This document shows positions 52,498-60,542 of a stretch of DNA of 64,000 nt, one piece after another; the stretch's first letter is position 1; each line of letters starts with the position of its first letter. The DNA comes from Sphingomonas hankookensis (GTDB lineage Bacteria > Pseudomonadota > Alphaproteobacteria > Sphingomonadales > Sphingomonadaceae): positions 558,001 to 622,000 of the forward strand of contig NZ_CP117025.1 of the NCBI RefSeq assembly GCF_028551275.1, given 5' to 3'. The position numbers and the translations under genes were made by a program. Under the pieces are notes generated by a model. It was given only the letters and a program-made list of their open reading frames with translations. It was not told the DNA's origin and did not search any database.

Positions 52498-53190
52498 TCA
52501 GGAGGCGGTCAGGAACGGCTTGAGCGTCGCCCAGTCATGGGCTTCGACCTTCTTGCCGTTGACCTCGAAGCTGGGTGTGCCTTCGACGCCGGCCGCCTGC
52601 GCCGCTTCGGCAATGGCGATCACCCGCTTCTGTGCGGCTTCGTCGTTCAGGCAGGCGGTGATCTTCGCATCGTCCACGCCCTGTCCCCGCACCAGCGTGC
52701 GCAGCCCGGTGGCAGCGGCGAGCTGTTCCAGCCGCTTGCCGATGGTCGGGGTCGGCTGCTGCGCGGGCGGCGTCGCGGCGAATGCCTCGGCCTTGTCGAG
52801 CATCGCGCTCTGCTGCGCGAAGATCGCGTCATGCGCCGCCAGGAAGCGGTTCGCCCCGCCACAGCGCGCGAGTAGCGCGGCGGTCAGGTCGAGCGCGTCG
52901 CGCGGGAGCGTGCGATATTCGACGCGTACCTTGCCGGAGCGGGTCAGCGCGGTCAGCTCGGGCTTCGCATCGCGGGCGAAGGCGGCGCAGTGCGAACAGG
53001 TATAGCTGGCCCATTCGACCAGTTGCACCCGCGCCATCGGATTGCCGACCGCGATGCCGCCGGTCGGCAGCATCGTGACGCTGTTGGTCCAGTTGCGCGC
53101 GGTCGCCGCCTTGGCCGGGGCCTGCGCCTTGGCCGGGGGCATCCCGAACAGCGCGAGGATGAACGAACAGAGCAGGATGAGGATACGCAT
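52498..53190 (-). CDS. DsbA-like thioredoxin-domain protein, periplasmic
   Basis: A 230-residue exported protein with a cleavable signal peptide (to ~PAKAQA). The redox motif is CSHC (65-68), preceded by VEWASYTC, and GTPSFEVNGKKVE supplies the cis-Pro loop. It is a paralogue of the lipoprotein that follows (similar layout: TNSVTMLPTGG / TDMVAVTPEGG). The different redox motif (CSHC versus CPTC) suggests different redox potential. Its ATG overlaps the DUF721 stop (TGATG). Confidence 0.85.
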   Translation of the reverse strand: MRILILLCSFILALFGMPPAKAQAPAKAATARNWTNSVTMLPTGGIAVGNPMARVQLVEWASYTCSHCAAFARDAKPELTALTRSGKVRVEYRTLPRDALDLTAALLARCGGANRFLAAHDAIFAQQSAMLDKAEAFAATPPAQQPTPTIGKRLEQLAAATGLRTLVRGQGVDDAKITACLNDEAAQKRVIAIAEAAQAAGVEGTPSFEVNGKKVEAHDWATLKPFLTAS

Positions 53191-53723
53191 CAGCGGACCT
53201 TGCCGAGGATCGGAATGGCGGGGGGCGGCGGGGCGGCGACCGCACCGGCGAGTGCGGCAAGCACCTCGCGCAGCTCGGGATCGGCGATGTCGCGCAGGCT
53301 TTCGTGCATTTCGGCCGGGACCGGCGGCGGTTCACGGCGCGGCGGCACCGGGCGGCGCGGGCGGACCTCGCCGTGCCGGAACTGGAGCCGGGCGACCGCC
53401 GGATAGCCGAAGAAGCGATTCACCCGCTCGACGATTTCGGGCGCGATATGCTGCATCATCGTGCCATGCGCGCCCGATACGATCAGCGTCAGCGTTCCGT
53501 CGGCGCGCTTGCCCGGCGGGAAGCGGATCGATTCGGGGGCGGACACGCGGGCGAAGCGTTCGCCGACGATCTCGCCCCAGCGGCTCACCACCGCCGACTG
53601 GACGAAACCGAACTTGCGGAACGCCGCGCCGCCGATATCGGGCAGCAATTCGGCCACGGGCCGCGCACCGCCACGCCGGCGGGGTTCGGGAATCGTCGCA
53701 TGGGGGCGGGGGCGCGTCGTCAT
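53190..53723 (-). CDS. DUF721/DciA-family protein
   Basis: About 177 residues. The DUF721 core is clear: AFRKFGFVQSAVVSRWGEIVGERFARVSAPESI, then LTLIVSGAHGTMMQHIAPEIVERVNRFFGY. DciA proteins of this family help load the replicative helicase DnaB where DnaC is absent, but the family is broad. The C-terminal extension is Pro-rich and basic. Start is ATG at 53723 or ATG at 53732. It is divergent from mutY by ~30 bases and is first in the operon ending with smc. Confidence 0.82.
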   Translation of the reverse strand: MTTRPRPHATIPEPRRRGGARPVAELLPDIGGAAFRKFGFVQSAVVSRWGEIVGERFARVSAPESIRFPPGKRADGTLTLIVSGAHGTMMQHIAPEIVERVNRFFGYPAVARLQFRHGEVRPRRPVPPRREPPPVPAEMHESLRDIADPELREVLAALAGAVAAPPPPAIPILGKVR

Positions 53724-53751
53724 TGTCGGCATCCCATGCCATAGAGCCGAC

Positions 53752-54783
53752 GTGGACGCCAAGCATCTCTCTGTCGCCGAACGGTTGCTCGACTGGTATG
53801 ATCGCAACCATCGTTCCCTGCCGTGGCGCAGCCCGCCCGGAACGGCAGCGCCCGATCCGTACCGCGTGTGGCTATCGGAGGTGATGCTCCAGCAGACGCA
53901 GGTGGCGAGCGTGCGGCCCTATTTCGAGGCGTGGACCGCGCGCTGGCCGTCGTTCGCGGCGCTGGCGGCGGCGGACGATGCCGATGTCATGGCGGCATGG
54001 GCGGGGCTGGGCTATTATGCCCGCGCCCGCAACCTGCTGGCCTGCGCGCGGGTCGTCGCGGCGCGGGGCGGGCTGCCCGACACCGAAAGCGATCTGCGCA
54101 AGCTGCCGGGGATCGGCGACTATACGGCGGCGGCGATCGCGGCGATCGCCTTTGGCCGGCGGGCGGTGGTGGTCGATGCCAATGTCGAGCGGGTCGTGTC
54201 GCGCTTGTTCGCGGTTGCGGAGCCCTTGCCCGGTGCCCGCCCGGCGATCCGCGCGGGCACCGATACGATCACGCCGGACGCCCGCGCGGGCGATTTCGCG
54301 CAGGCGATGATGGACCTGGGGTCGATGGTCTGCACCGCCCGCTCGCCGCGCTGCCTGCTCTGCCCCCTGCGCGACGATTGCGCGGCCTATGCGATGGGCA
54401 CGCCCGACGCCTTTCCGGTCAAGGCTGTGAAGAAGGCGAAGCCGCAGCGATTCGGCACGCTGTTCTGGGCGGAACGGGACGGGCGGGTGCTGCTGGTGCG
54501 GCGGCCGGACAAGGGGATGCTGGGCGGTATGCGCGCGCTGCCGACCGGGCCGTGGAGCGATAGCGATCCGGGCGCCGAAGGCGCGCCGTTCGCCGCCGAC
54601 TGGCGCGCCATCGGTCTGGTCCGCCATGGTTTTACCCATTTCGATCTTGCCTGCACCGTCATGGTGGCGGATGCAGTCGACGACACCGCGCAGGGCGAAT
54701 GGTGGCCGGTCGCGGACCTTGAAGCCGCCGGCATGCCGACGCTGTTCGCGCGGGCGATAACGGCTGTGGAGGGAATGCGATGA
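53752..54783 (+). CDS. mutY: A/G-specific adenine DNA glycosylase
   Basis: Removes adenine mispaired with 8-oxoguanine. The 343-residue protein has the catalytic Glu43 in LSEVMLQQTQ, the helix-hairpin-helix LPGIGDYTAAAIAAIAFG with Asp142 in VDANVERV, and Fe-S cysteines at 194, 201, 204 and 210 in the C-x6-C-x2-C-x5-C pattern. A Nudix-like C-terminal domain (~230-340) recognises 8-oxoG. Start is GTG at 53752; no ATG fits. The stop overlaps the serine hydrolase start (ATGA). Confidence 0.94.
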   Translation: MDAKHLSVAERLLDWYDRNHRSLPWRSPPGTAAPDPYRVWLSEVMLQQTQVASVRPYFEAWTARWPSFAALAAADDADVMAAWAGLGYYARARNLLACARVVAARGGLPDTESDLRKLPGIGDYTAAAIAAIAFGRRAVVVDANVERVVSRLFAVAEPLPGARPAIRAGTDTITPDARAGDFAQAMMDLGSMVCTARSPRCLLCPLRDDCAAYAMGTPDAFPVKAVKKAKPQRFGTLFWAERDGRVLLVRRPDKGMLGGMRALPTGPWSDSDPGAEGAPFAADWRAIGLVRHGFTHFDLACTVMVADAVDDTAQGEWWPVADLEAAGMPTLFARAITAVEGMR

Positions 54784-56111
54784 GGGGTGAGAACCGGGTC
54801 CGAAATATGCTGGCGCTGACCGGCGCGCTGTTGCTGGTGCAGCCGGCGGTGGCTTGGGCACAGGCCGCTCCGCCGCGCGCGCCCGCCCGCCCGGCGGTCC
54901 GTGCACTGCCCGCAACCGACGGGATGGTCCGCAGCTATGTCGCGCAGAAGAAGGCGCCGGGCATGGTGGTGATCGTCGGCGGGCCGGACTGGACCAGCGC
55001 GCATGCCGCCGGCCGGGTCGCCACCGACGCCAATGCCGCGTCGGCCAATGTCGATACGCTGTGGCGCGTCTATTCGATGACCAAGCCGATCACCGGCATG
55101 GCGGCGATGATGCTGGTCGAGGACGGCAAGCTGAAGCTCGACCAGCCGATCAGCGACTTCATCCCCGGCTTCAAGTCGATGAAGGTGCTGACCGACCCCG
55201 ACAAGAGCCTCGCCAGCCGGCCGGCGACCACGCCGATCACCGTGCGCCATCTGCTGACCCACACCGCCGGCCTTGGCTACAGCATCGTGACCAAGGGGCC
55301 GTTGCTCAAGGAATATGAGCGGTTGGGCATCGTGCCGGCAGCGGTCAACGCGCAGGCCGAGGTCGCGATGGCGCAGGCACGGCCGAAATCGCTGGAGGAA
55401 TTCGCCAACCGCGTCGCCACCCTGCCGCTGATCGCCGAACCGGGGACGAAGTGGAGCTATTCGATCGGGCTGGACGTACTGGGTCGGGTGATCGAGGTGG
55501 CTTCGGGCATGTCGTTCGAGCGGTTCTTGCAGACGCGGATGTTCGGTCCGCTGGGCATGACGTCGACCTATTGGACGGTCCCGGCGGCGCAGAAGGGGCG
55601 GTTGGTCACCAACTATGCCTGGGCCGGCGACAATCTGGTGCCGGTCGATCCGGGCGCCACGTCGGTCTGGCTGTCGCCGCCGAGCTTCCCCTATGGCGGA
55701 GCGGGTCTCGTCATGTCGGCGGCGGATTACGACCGGTTTCTTCACATGCTCCAGAATGGCGGCACGTTGAACGGCAAGCGGGTGATGAAACCGGCCACGG
55801 TGGCGCTGGGCATGTCGAACCTGTTGCCGGCCGGCGTGACCTTTGGCGGGGTCGACGGGGCTACCGGTGGGCAGGCGGGGCCGAAAATGGGCTTTGGCGC
55901 GGGCGGTTCGGTGTATCTGGAAACGCTGCCCGGACGGCCGGGCAAGGGCACCTATGGCTGGGGCGGGGCGGCCGGCACGGTCGCGTTCGTCGATCCGGTG
56001 CGGCAGGTGCGCGGGACCCTCATGGTCAATTACTTCCCGGCGGACAAATGGCCGCTGCGCGACGATCTGGTGAAGGCATTGGCCAGCGATCTTGCCGGGC
56101 CGGTGCGATGA
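54780..56111 (+). CDS. Class C beta-lactamase-like serine hydrolase, exported
   Basis: A 443-residue exported enzyme of the beta-lactamase/penicillin-binding fold. After a signal peptide (to ~AWAQ), Ser99 is in the SMTK (SxxK) motif. The second motif is Tyr227 in WSYSIG, where the usual Asn of YxN is replaced. Such proteins are often esterases or D-amino-acid peptidases, so antibiotic resistance should not be assumed. ATG at 54780 overlaps mutY; ATG at 54807 would also keep the signal. It overlaps nudC by four bases. Confidence 0.82.
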   Translation: MRGENRVRNMLALTGALLLVQPAVAWAQAAPPRAPARPAVRALPATDGMVRSYVAQKKAPGMVVIVGGPDWTSAHAAGRVATDANAASANVDTLWRVYSMTKPITGMAAMMLVEDGKLKLDQPISDFIPGFKSMKVLTDPDKSLASRPATTPITVRHLLTHTAGLGYSIVTKGPLLKEYERLGIVPAAVNAQAEVAMAQARPKSLEEFANRVATLPLIAEPGTKWSYSIGLDVLGRVIEVASGMSFERFLQTRMFGPLGMTSTYWTVPAAQKGRLVTNYAWAGDNLVPVDPGATSVWLSPPSFPYGGAGLVMSAADYDRFLHMLQNGGTLNGKRVMKPATVALGMSNLLPAGVTFGGVDGATGGQAGPKMGFGAGGSVYLETLPGRPGKGTYGWGGAAGTVAFVDPVRQVRGTLMVNYFPADKWPLRDDLVKALASDLAGPVR

Positions 56112-56962
56112 TCGGCTTTACCGGCGTGGCGCTGGTCCGTGCCGACAATGAGCGCGACGATCCGGCCGCATTCGCCCGGTGCCTGGCCGATCCGGCGGCG
56201 CGGCTGCTGGTGCTGACCGGATTGGAGCCGCCGGTGGCGGAGGACGGGGCGCTGCAGCTGGCTGCGATGGACCCGGCGCGCCGCGATGCGCTGCTGCTCG
56301 GCTATCTGGAGGGCGCGCCGCTGTTCGTGGCGGGCGAGGGCGACGGCAGCGCGCCGGCTATGCGGTCGCCCGCGCTGATGGCCGCGCTGGCGGAGATGCC
56401 GGCGGCTGACGTCGCGCTCTACGGCATCGCGCGCAGCCTGGTCGACTGGCATTCGCGGCATGGTTTCTGTGCGCGGTGCGGCCATGCGAGCGTCGTCGCG
56501 CGTGGCGGTTGGGCGCGGTCGTGTCCGGGATGCGGCGCGCTGCATTTTCCGCGGACCGACCCGGTGGTCATCATGGCGGTCGAGCATGACGACCGCGTGC
56601 TGCTGGGTCGCCAGCCGAGCTGGCCGGCAGGACGCTATTCGGCGCTGGCCGGATTCGTCGAGGTCGGGGAATCAATCGAGGAAGCGGTCGCGCGCGAGGT
56701 GCTGGAGGAAGCGGGTGTCGCGGTTGCCGGCGTGCGCTATGTCGCCAGCCAGCCCTGGCCGTTTCCGTCGCAGCTGATGATCGCGTGCATCGCGACGGCG
56801 GCGGACGATGCACTCCGGATCGATGCGACCGAGCTGGAGGACGCGTTCTGGGCGACGCGGGACGAGGTTCGCGCGGCGCTGGCCGGGGATACGACGCGGT
56901 TCATCGCGCCGCCGGGCCATGCGATTGCGCGGAGTCTGTTGATGGCGTGGGTGGTGGGGTGA
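56108..56962 (+). CDS. nudC: NAD+ diphosphatase, Nudix (NudC)
   Basis: Cleaves NAD(H) to NMN and AMP, and can remove NAD caps from RNA. The 284-residue protein has an N-terminal domain, a zinc ribbon with Cys 121, 124, 139 and 142, the Nudix box at 182-204 (GFVEVGESIE..EVLEEAGV) and the NudC-specific SQPWPFPSQ at 214-222. ATG at 56108 overlaps the serine hydrolase stop (ATGA). Function with mutY is not known, but both deal with oxidised or non-canonical nucleotides. Confidence 0.93.
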   Translation: MIGFTGVALVRADNERDDPAAFARCLADPAARLLVLTGLEPPVAEDGALQLAAMDPARRDALLLGYLEGAPLFVAGEGDGSAPAMRSPALMAALAEMPAADVALYGIARSLVDWHSRHGFCARCGHASVVARGGWARSCPGCGALHFPRTDPVVIMAVEHDDRVLLGRQPSWPAGRYSALAGFVEVGESIEEAVAREVLEEAGVAVAGVRYVASQPWPFPSQLMIACIATAADDALRIDATELEDAFWATRDEVRAALAGDTTRFIAPPGHAIARSLLMAWVVG

Positions 56963-56987
56963 CTTAAGCCCCCTTCACCTCGCCGCC

Positions 56988-57106
56988 GTTTGCTTCGAGC
57001 GCAGGTTCGAGCTTGTCGAGAACCGAAGTCGAGAAGGGGTTGCCCCAAGCAATAGGTTCTCGACGGACGCTTCTCGACAGGCTCGAAGCTGCTCGAACCG
57101 AACGGG
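56988..57106. repeat. 119-base interspersed repeat (type D, copy 2)
   Basis: Nearly identical to 22552-22671 in the same orientation, differing at a few positions in the outer arms and in the centre. Like the other copy it lies between convergent genes, here nudC and pheA. It contains inverted segments that can fold into a long hairpin, and it does not code. Confidence 0.85.
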
Positions 57107-57123
57107 GTGCGCAGAGGGAAATT

Positions 57124-58014
57124 CTACCCCCGCTCCCTTGCCCGCCCGTAGCTCCCCAGCAACCGCACCCATTTGCTGTGGAACCGCAGTTCGTCGAGCG
57201 CGCGGTCGACATGCGGCTCGCCCGGCCGTCCTTCGATGTCGCAGAAGAACTCCGTCGCGGCGAAGGTGCCGCCGCGCTGGTAGCTTTCCAGCTTCGTCAT
57301 GTTGACGCCGTTGGTCGCGAAGCCGCCCATCGCCTTGTAGAGCGCGGCGGGTAGGTTCTTCACCTCGAACACCAAAGTCGTCATGCACGGCCCCTCGGGC
57401 AGTTCGGGCGGCGCGGCGCGGGCGAGGACGACGAAGCGGGTCGTATTATGGTCGGCATCGGCAATGTCGTCGGCCAGCAGTTGCAGCCCGTACAGCTCGG
57501 CTGCCGCCGGGGGGGCGAGTGCCGCCACCGTCGGGTCGCCGATCGCCGCGACCGATGCCGCCGCACCCGCGGTGTCGGGATGCGCTACCGGCTCGATCCC
57601 GCGCGCGCTCAGCCAGTGGCGGCATTGGCCCAGCGCCTGTTCGTGGCTCATCGCCTGACGAATGCCCTCGACCGGGCCCAGACCCATCAGCGCATGGCGA
57701 ATCGGCAGGAAATGTTCGCCGGTGATGACCAGCCCGGATTCGGGCAGCAGGAAATGCATGTCCGCCACGCGCCCATGCAGCGAATTTTCGATCGGGATGA
57801 TCGCGCAGTCCGCCTGTCCGACACGCACCGCATCGATCGCATCGGCAAAGCCGAAACAGGGCAGCGGCAGGCCGTCGGGAAACGCCTGTGTCAGCGCGAC
57901 ATGCGAATTGGCGCCGGGTGCGCCCTGAAAGGCGACGGTGCGATTCGGGTCGCGCGCGGCGGCTTCGATCATCTGCGCCACCAGCGGGCGCGCGGGTGCG
58001 GCGTATTTCTGCAT
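57124..58014 (-). CDS. pheA: Prephenate dehydratase
   Basis: Converts prephenate to phenylpyruvate for phenylalanine synthesis. The 296-residue protein has the dehydratase signature TVAFQGAPGANSHVAL near 26-41 and DHNTTRFVVLAR near 187-198 (the TRF motif is catalytic). The C-terminal ACT domain (~205-290) contains GVNMTKLESYQ, the phenylalanine-binding region. It has no chorismate mutase domain, as is usual in alphaproteobacteria. ATG at 58014 fits. It is divergent from the cytochrome c gene. Confidence 0.94.
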   Translation of the reverse strand: MQKYAAPARPLVAQMIEAAARDPNRTVAFQGAPGANSHVALTQAFPDGLPLPCFGFADAIDAVRVGQADCAIIPIENSLHGRVADMHFLLPESGLVITGEHFLPIRHALMGLGPVEGIRQAMSHEQALGQCRHWLSARGIEPVAHPDTAGAAASVAAIGDPTVAALAPPAAAELYGLQLLADDIADADHNTTRFVVLARAAPPELPEGPCMTTLVFEVKNLPAALYKAMGGFATNGVNMTKLESYQRGGTFAATEFFCDIEGRPGEPHVDRALDELRFHSKWVRLLGSYGRARERG

Positions 58015-58130
58015 GGGGTGCGGCGATTATCGGTCGCGGGGGCAGGCGGCAACCCTGTCTTGCCAGTATCGGATGCCGCCTCTAAGCATGGCCCCAAACA
58101 GAACCACATTTAGGTGAGACGGCTCAGGGC

Positions 58131-58811
58131 ATGGACGACCGGACGAACACCATCGCAGGTTGGGTATTGGCCGGTTGCGCCGCTGCCCTCGGACTTTCCA
58201 TCGCCAGCGGCATGGTGTTTCACTCCGGTCCGCCGGAAAAGCCGGGCTATCCGGTCGAGGGCGCCGCCGAAGCCGGGGGTGGCGCTGCCGCCGCCGTGCC
58301 GATCGCCACGCTGCTCGCCACCGCCGACGTCGCCAAGGGCGCGGAAGTGTTCAAGAAATGCGCCGCCTGCCACACGGTGAACCAGGGCGGGGCCAACGGC
58401 ATCGGTCCGAACCTGTGGGGCGTGCTGGGCAAGAAGCACGGCCATATTCCGGGATTCGCCTATTCGAGCGCGCTGACCGGTATCCCGGGCAACTGGGACT
58501 TCGATTCGATGAATGCGTGGCTGACGTCCCCGCGCAAATATGCGCCGGGCACCAAGATGACCTTTGCGGGTCTGGGCAGCGCCGAGGACCGGGCGAACGT
58601 CATCGCCTATCTCAATTCGCAGGGATCGAACCTGCCGCTGCCGGCCGCTCCCGCCGCGGGTGCCGAGGCGGCGCCGGCCGAGGCGGAGGGCAATGTCGCG
58701 GAGGGGGCTCCGGCCAACACCGCCGACGTCGTCAACGCCGCGACCCCGGCATCGGGCGCGCCGTCGGTCGATCCGGCCGCGGCGGAACAGGCGGCGAAGA
58801 AGGGCCAGTAA
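58131..58811 (+). CDS. Membrane-anchored cytochrome c (CycM-like)
   Basis: A 226-residue mono-haem class I cytochrome c, likely a carrier between the bc1 complex and a terminal oxidase. An uncleaved N-terminal anchor (~9-29) leads to a linker and the haem domain with CAACH (77-81) and axial Met143 in GTKMTF. After ~165 an Ala/Pro/Glu-rich tail of ~60 residues follows, which is unusual and probably extended. ATG at 58131 gives the anchor at the N-terminus. A long inverted repeat follows the gene. Confidence 0.88.
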   Translation: MDDRTNTIAGWVLAGCAAALGLSIASGMVFHSGPPEKPGYPVEGAAEAGGGAAAAVPIATLLATADVAKGAEVFKKCAACHTVNQGGANGIGPNLWGVLGKKHGHIPGFAYSSALTGIPGNWDFDSMNAWLTSPRKYAPGTKMTFAGLGSAEDRANVIAYLNSQGSNLPLPAAPAAGAEAAPAEAEGNVAEGAPANTADVVNAATPASGAPSVDPAAAEQAAKKGQ

Positions 58812-58835
58812 CGGCCCGGCTTCGGAAAGAAGAAT

Positions 58836-59108
58836 GGGGGTCACGCGGAGGCGCGAAGGGGTTGCGGTTGGTGCCGCCCTCCAGTGTTCCCGCTGGCTCG
58901 AATAGAAGAAGAAATTGGTTCGCGCAGAGGCGCAGAGAGGTTGCGTTTGCTGCCACCTTGCGCTCGATCGGTAGACCGTCGCGCCCGCTTCGGCTTAAGA
59001 TGAGGCCGCTGGCGCGGATGAGGACGCGGCAAACGCAACCTCTCTGCGCCTCTGCGCCTCTGCGCGAAATCTAATCTTCTTCTTCGCGTCTCCGCGCCTC
59101 CGCGTGAA
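58836..59108. repeat. Nested inverted repeat (type E), ~270 bases
   Basis: Two nested arm pairs fill most of the 349-base gap between convergent genes. Outer: GGTCACGCGGAGGCGCGAAG (58839 on) faces CTTCGCGTCTCCGCGCCTCC (to 59102). Inner: GCGCAGAGGCGCAGAGAGGT (58921 on) faces ACCTCTCTGCGCCTCTGCGC (59038 on). The RNA could form a long two-part hairpin. I see no gene in this stretch. Confidence 0.8.
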
Positions 59109-59160
59109 AACCACCTGCTACTCGCTTACGCCATTACGTGGACCAACCGTCCGGCCACAC

Positions 59161-59844
59161 TCAGACCGACACCGGTTCCAGCCCGAGCAACCGCGCCACC
59201 TCGTCGAAGCCATGCGCGATCTCGGTCACGCCGAGCGCGCGCAGGCGGTCGTCATGGCCGACGCCGCAATGGGACCCGGCGCACAGCCCGATCACGCGGG
59301 CGCCGGATGCAACGGCGCCGGTGACACCGACCGGCGAATCCTCGAGGATCGCGCAGTCCTCGATCGCGACGCCGAGCTGCTTCGCCCCGTACCGATAGAG
59401 GTCGGGCGCGGGCTTGCCGTTCGCGACATGCTCCTTGCCGCTGTAGATATGGTCGCCGAACGCGTCGCGGATGCCGAGATGGTCCAGATGCGTCGCGATC
59501 CATTGGGTCGTGCTGGACGACACGATCGCGCGCGGCAGGTCGGCGGGGAGCGACCGGACGAAGGCGACCGCCCCGGCCACCGCCTCGACCCCCTCTGCCA
59601 GCACGCGGGCATCCTCGATGGCGCGCGCGTCCCAGAAGCCGTCGGGCACCGGGCCGCCGACCCATTTCTCGATCGCCTGGGTGAAGTGGTCGCCCGACAG
59701 GCCCATGAAATTGGCCATGGAATCGGCGGCGCTGGTCGGATGGCCCGCCTGGGTCAGGAAGTCAGCGATCTGGCGGTTGCCGGCAAATTCGCTTTCCAGC
59801 AGCACGCCGTCAAAGTCGAACAACAGGGCTTTCGGACGGGTCAT
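59161..59844 (-). CDS. HAD-superfamily phosphatase (beta-phosphoglucomutase/GPH-like)
   Basis: A 227-residue cytosolic HAD hydrolase. The nucleophile motif is FDFDGVLLES with Asp10 and Asp12, motif II is IVSSSTT, the Lys motif is GKPAPDLY and motif IV is AILEDSPVG. The cap insertion follows Asp12, as in subclass I enzymes. Substrate is unknown. Start ATG at 59844 is preferred because AAGGA is correctly placed for the second of two adjacent ATGs (59847, 59844). It is 10 bases downstream of the YggS gene on the same strand. Confidence 0.88.
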   Translation of the reverse strand: MTRPKALLFDFDGVLLESEFAGNRQIADFLTQAGHPTSAADSMANFMGLSGDHFTQAIEKWVGGPVPDGFWDARAIEDARVLAEGVEAVAGAVAFVRSLPADLPRAIVSSSTTQWIATHLDHLGIRDAFGDHIYSGKEHVANGKPAPDLYRYGAKQLGVAIEDCAILEDSPVGVTGAVASGARVIGLCAGSHCGVGHDDRLRALGVTEIAHGFDEVARLLGLEPVSV

Positions 59845-59854
59845 CATCGTTCCT

Positions 59855-60520
59855 TTACTGGCCCCGCGCGCCGAACAGGGCGGAGCCGATGCGGACATGG
59901 GTCGCGCCGAGCGTCACGGCGGTTTCGAAATCGTCGGACATGCCCATGCTGAGGCCGGTGAGGCCATGGTCGCGGGCGAGCTTGGCGGTCAGCGCGAAAT
60001 AGGGCGCGGCGTCGAGGCCGGCGGGCGGCACGCACATGAGCCCGGCGACGGGAAGCCCGGCGGCCTTCGCCTCGGCCAGCAGCGCGGGCAGGTCCGACAG
60101 CGCGCAGCCGCCCTTTTGCGGTTCGTCACCGATATCGACCTGGAGGAAACAGGCGGGCGCGCGGCCGGTCTTGTCGATCGCCTTGGCCAGCGCGGCGACC
60201 AGCGAGGGGCGGTCGACCGAATGGATCGCGTCGAACAGGCGGACGGCATCCTCGGCCTTGTTCGACTGGAGCTGACCGACCAGATGCAGTTCGATGCCGG
60301 GCGTAAGCTCCTGCAATGCCGGCCATTTGCCTTGCGCTTCCTGTACCCGGTTTTCGCCGAACACGCGCTGTCCGGCGTCGATCAGCGGCTGGATCGCGGC
60401 GGCGTCATGGGTCTTGCTGACGGCGATCAGCGTCGTCGCGCCGCGGGGGCGGCGGGCGATCGATTCGGCATGGGCGATCCGGTCGCGAACGAGGCCGAGC
60501 GGGGTGTCGGTTTTGGTCAT
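59855..60520 (-). CDS. YggS-family PLP-binding protein (PLP homeostasis)
   Basis: A 221-residue PLP-binding protein of the YggS/PROSC family, which helps control free pyridoxal phosphate. The PLP lysine is Lys36 in LIAVSKTH, followed by FGENRVQEAQGK near 54, HLVGQLQSNKA near 79 and LSMGMSDDFETAV near 188, typical of the family. ATG at 60520 is chosen. It lies 22 bases from the divergent ThiE-like gene and forms a two-gene unit with the HAD gene. Confidence 0.93.
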   Translation of the reverse strand: MTKTDTPLGLVRDRIAHAESIARRPRGATTLIAVSKTHDAAAIQPLIDAGQRVFGENRVQEAQGKWPALQELTPGIELHLVGQLQSNKAEDAVRLFDAIHSVDRPSLVAALAKAIDKTGRAPACFLQVDIGDEPQKGGCALSDLPALLAEAKAAGLPVAGLMCVPPAGLDAAPYFALTAKLARDHGLTGLSMGMSDDFETAVTLGATHVRIGSALFGARGQ

Positions 60521-60542
60521 CGCGCGCGCTATAGAGGCCGCC

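Noticed and set aside
54780..56111. Annotation as an antibiotic-resistance beta-lactamase
   Set aside because: SxxK is present but the YxN motif lacks Asn and the genomic context is housekeeping; a general serine hydrolase is the safer call.
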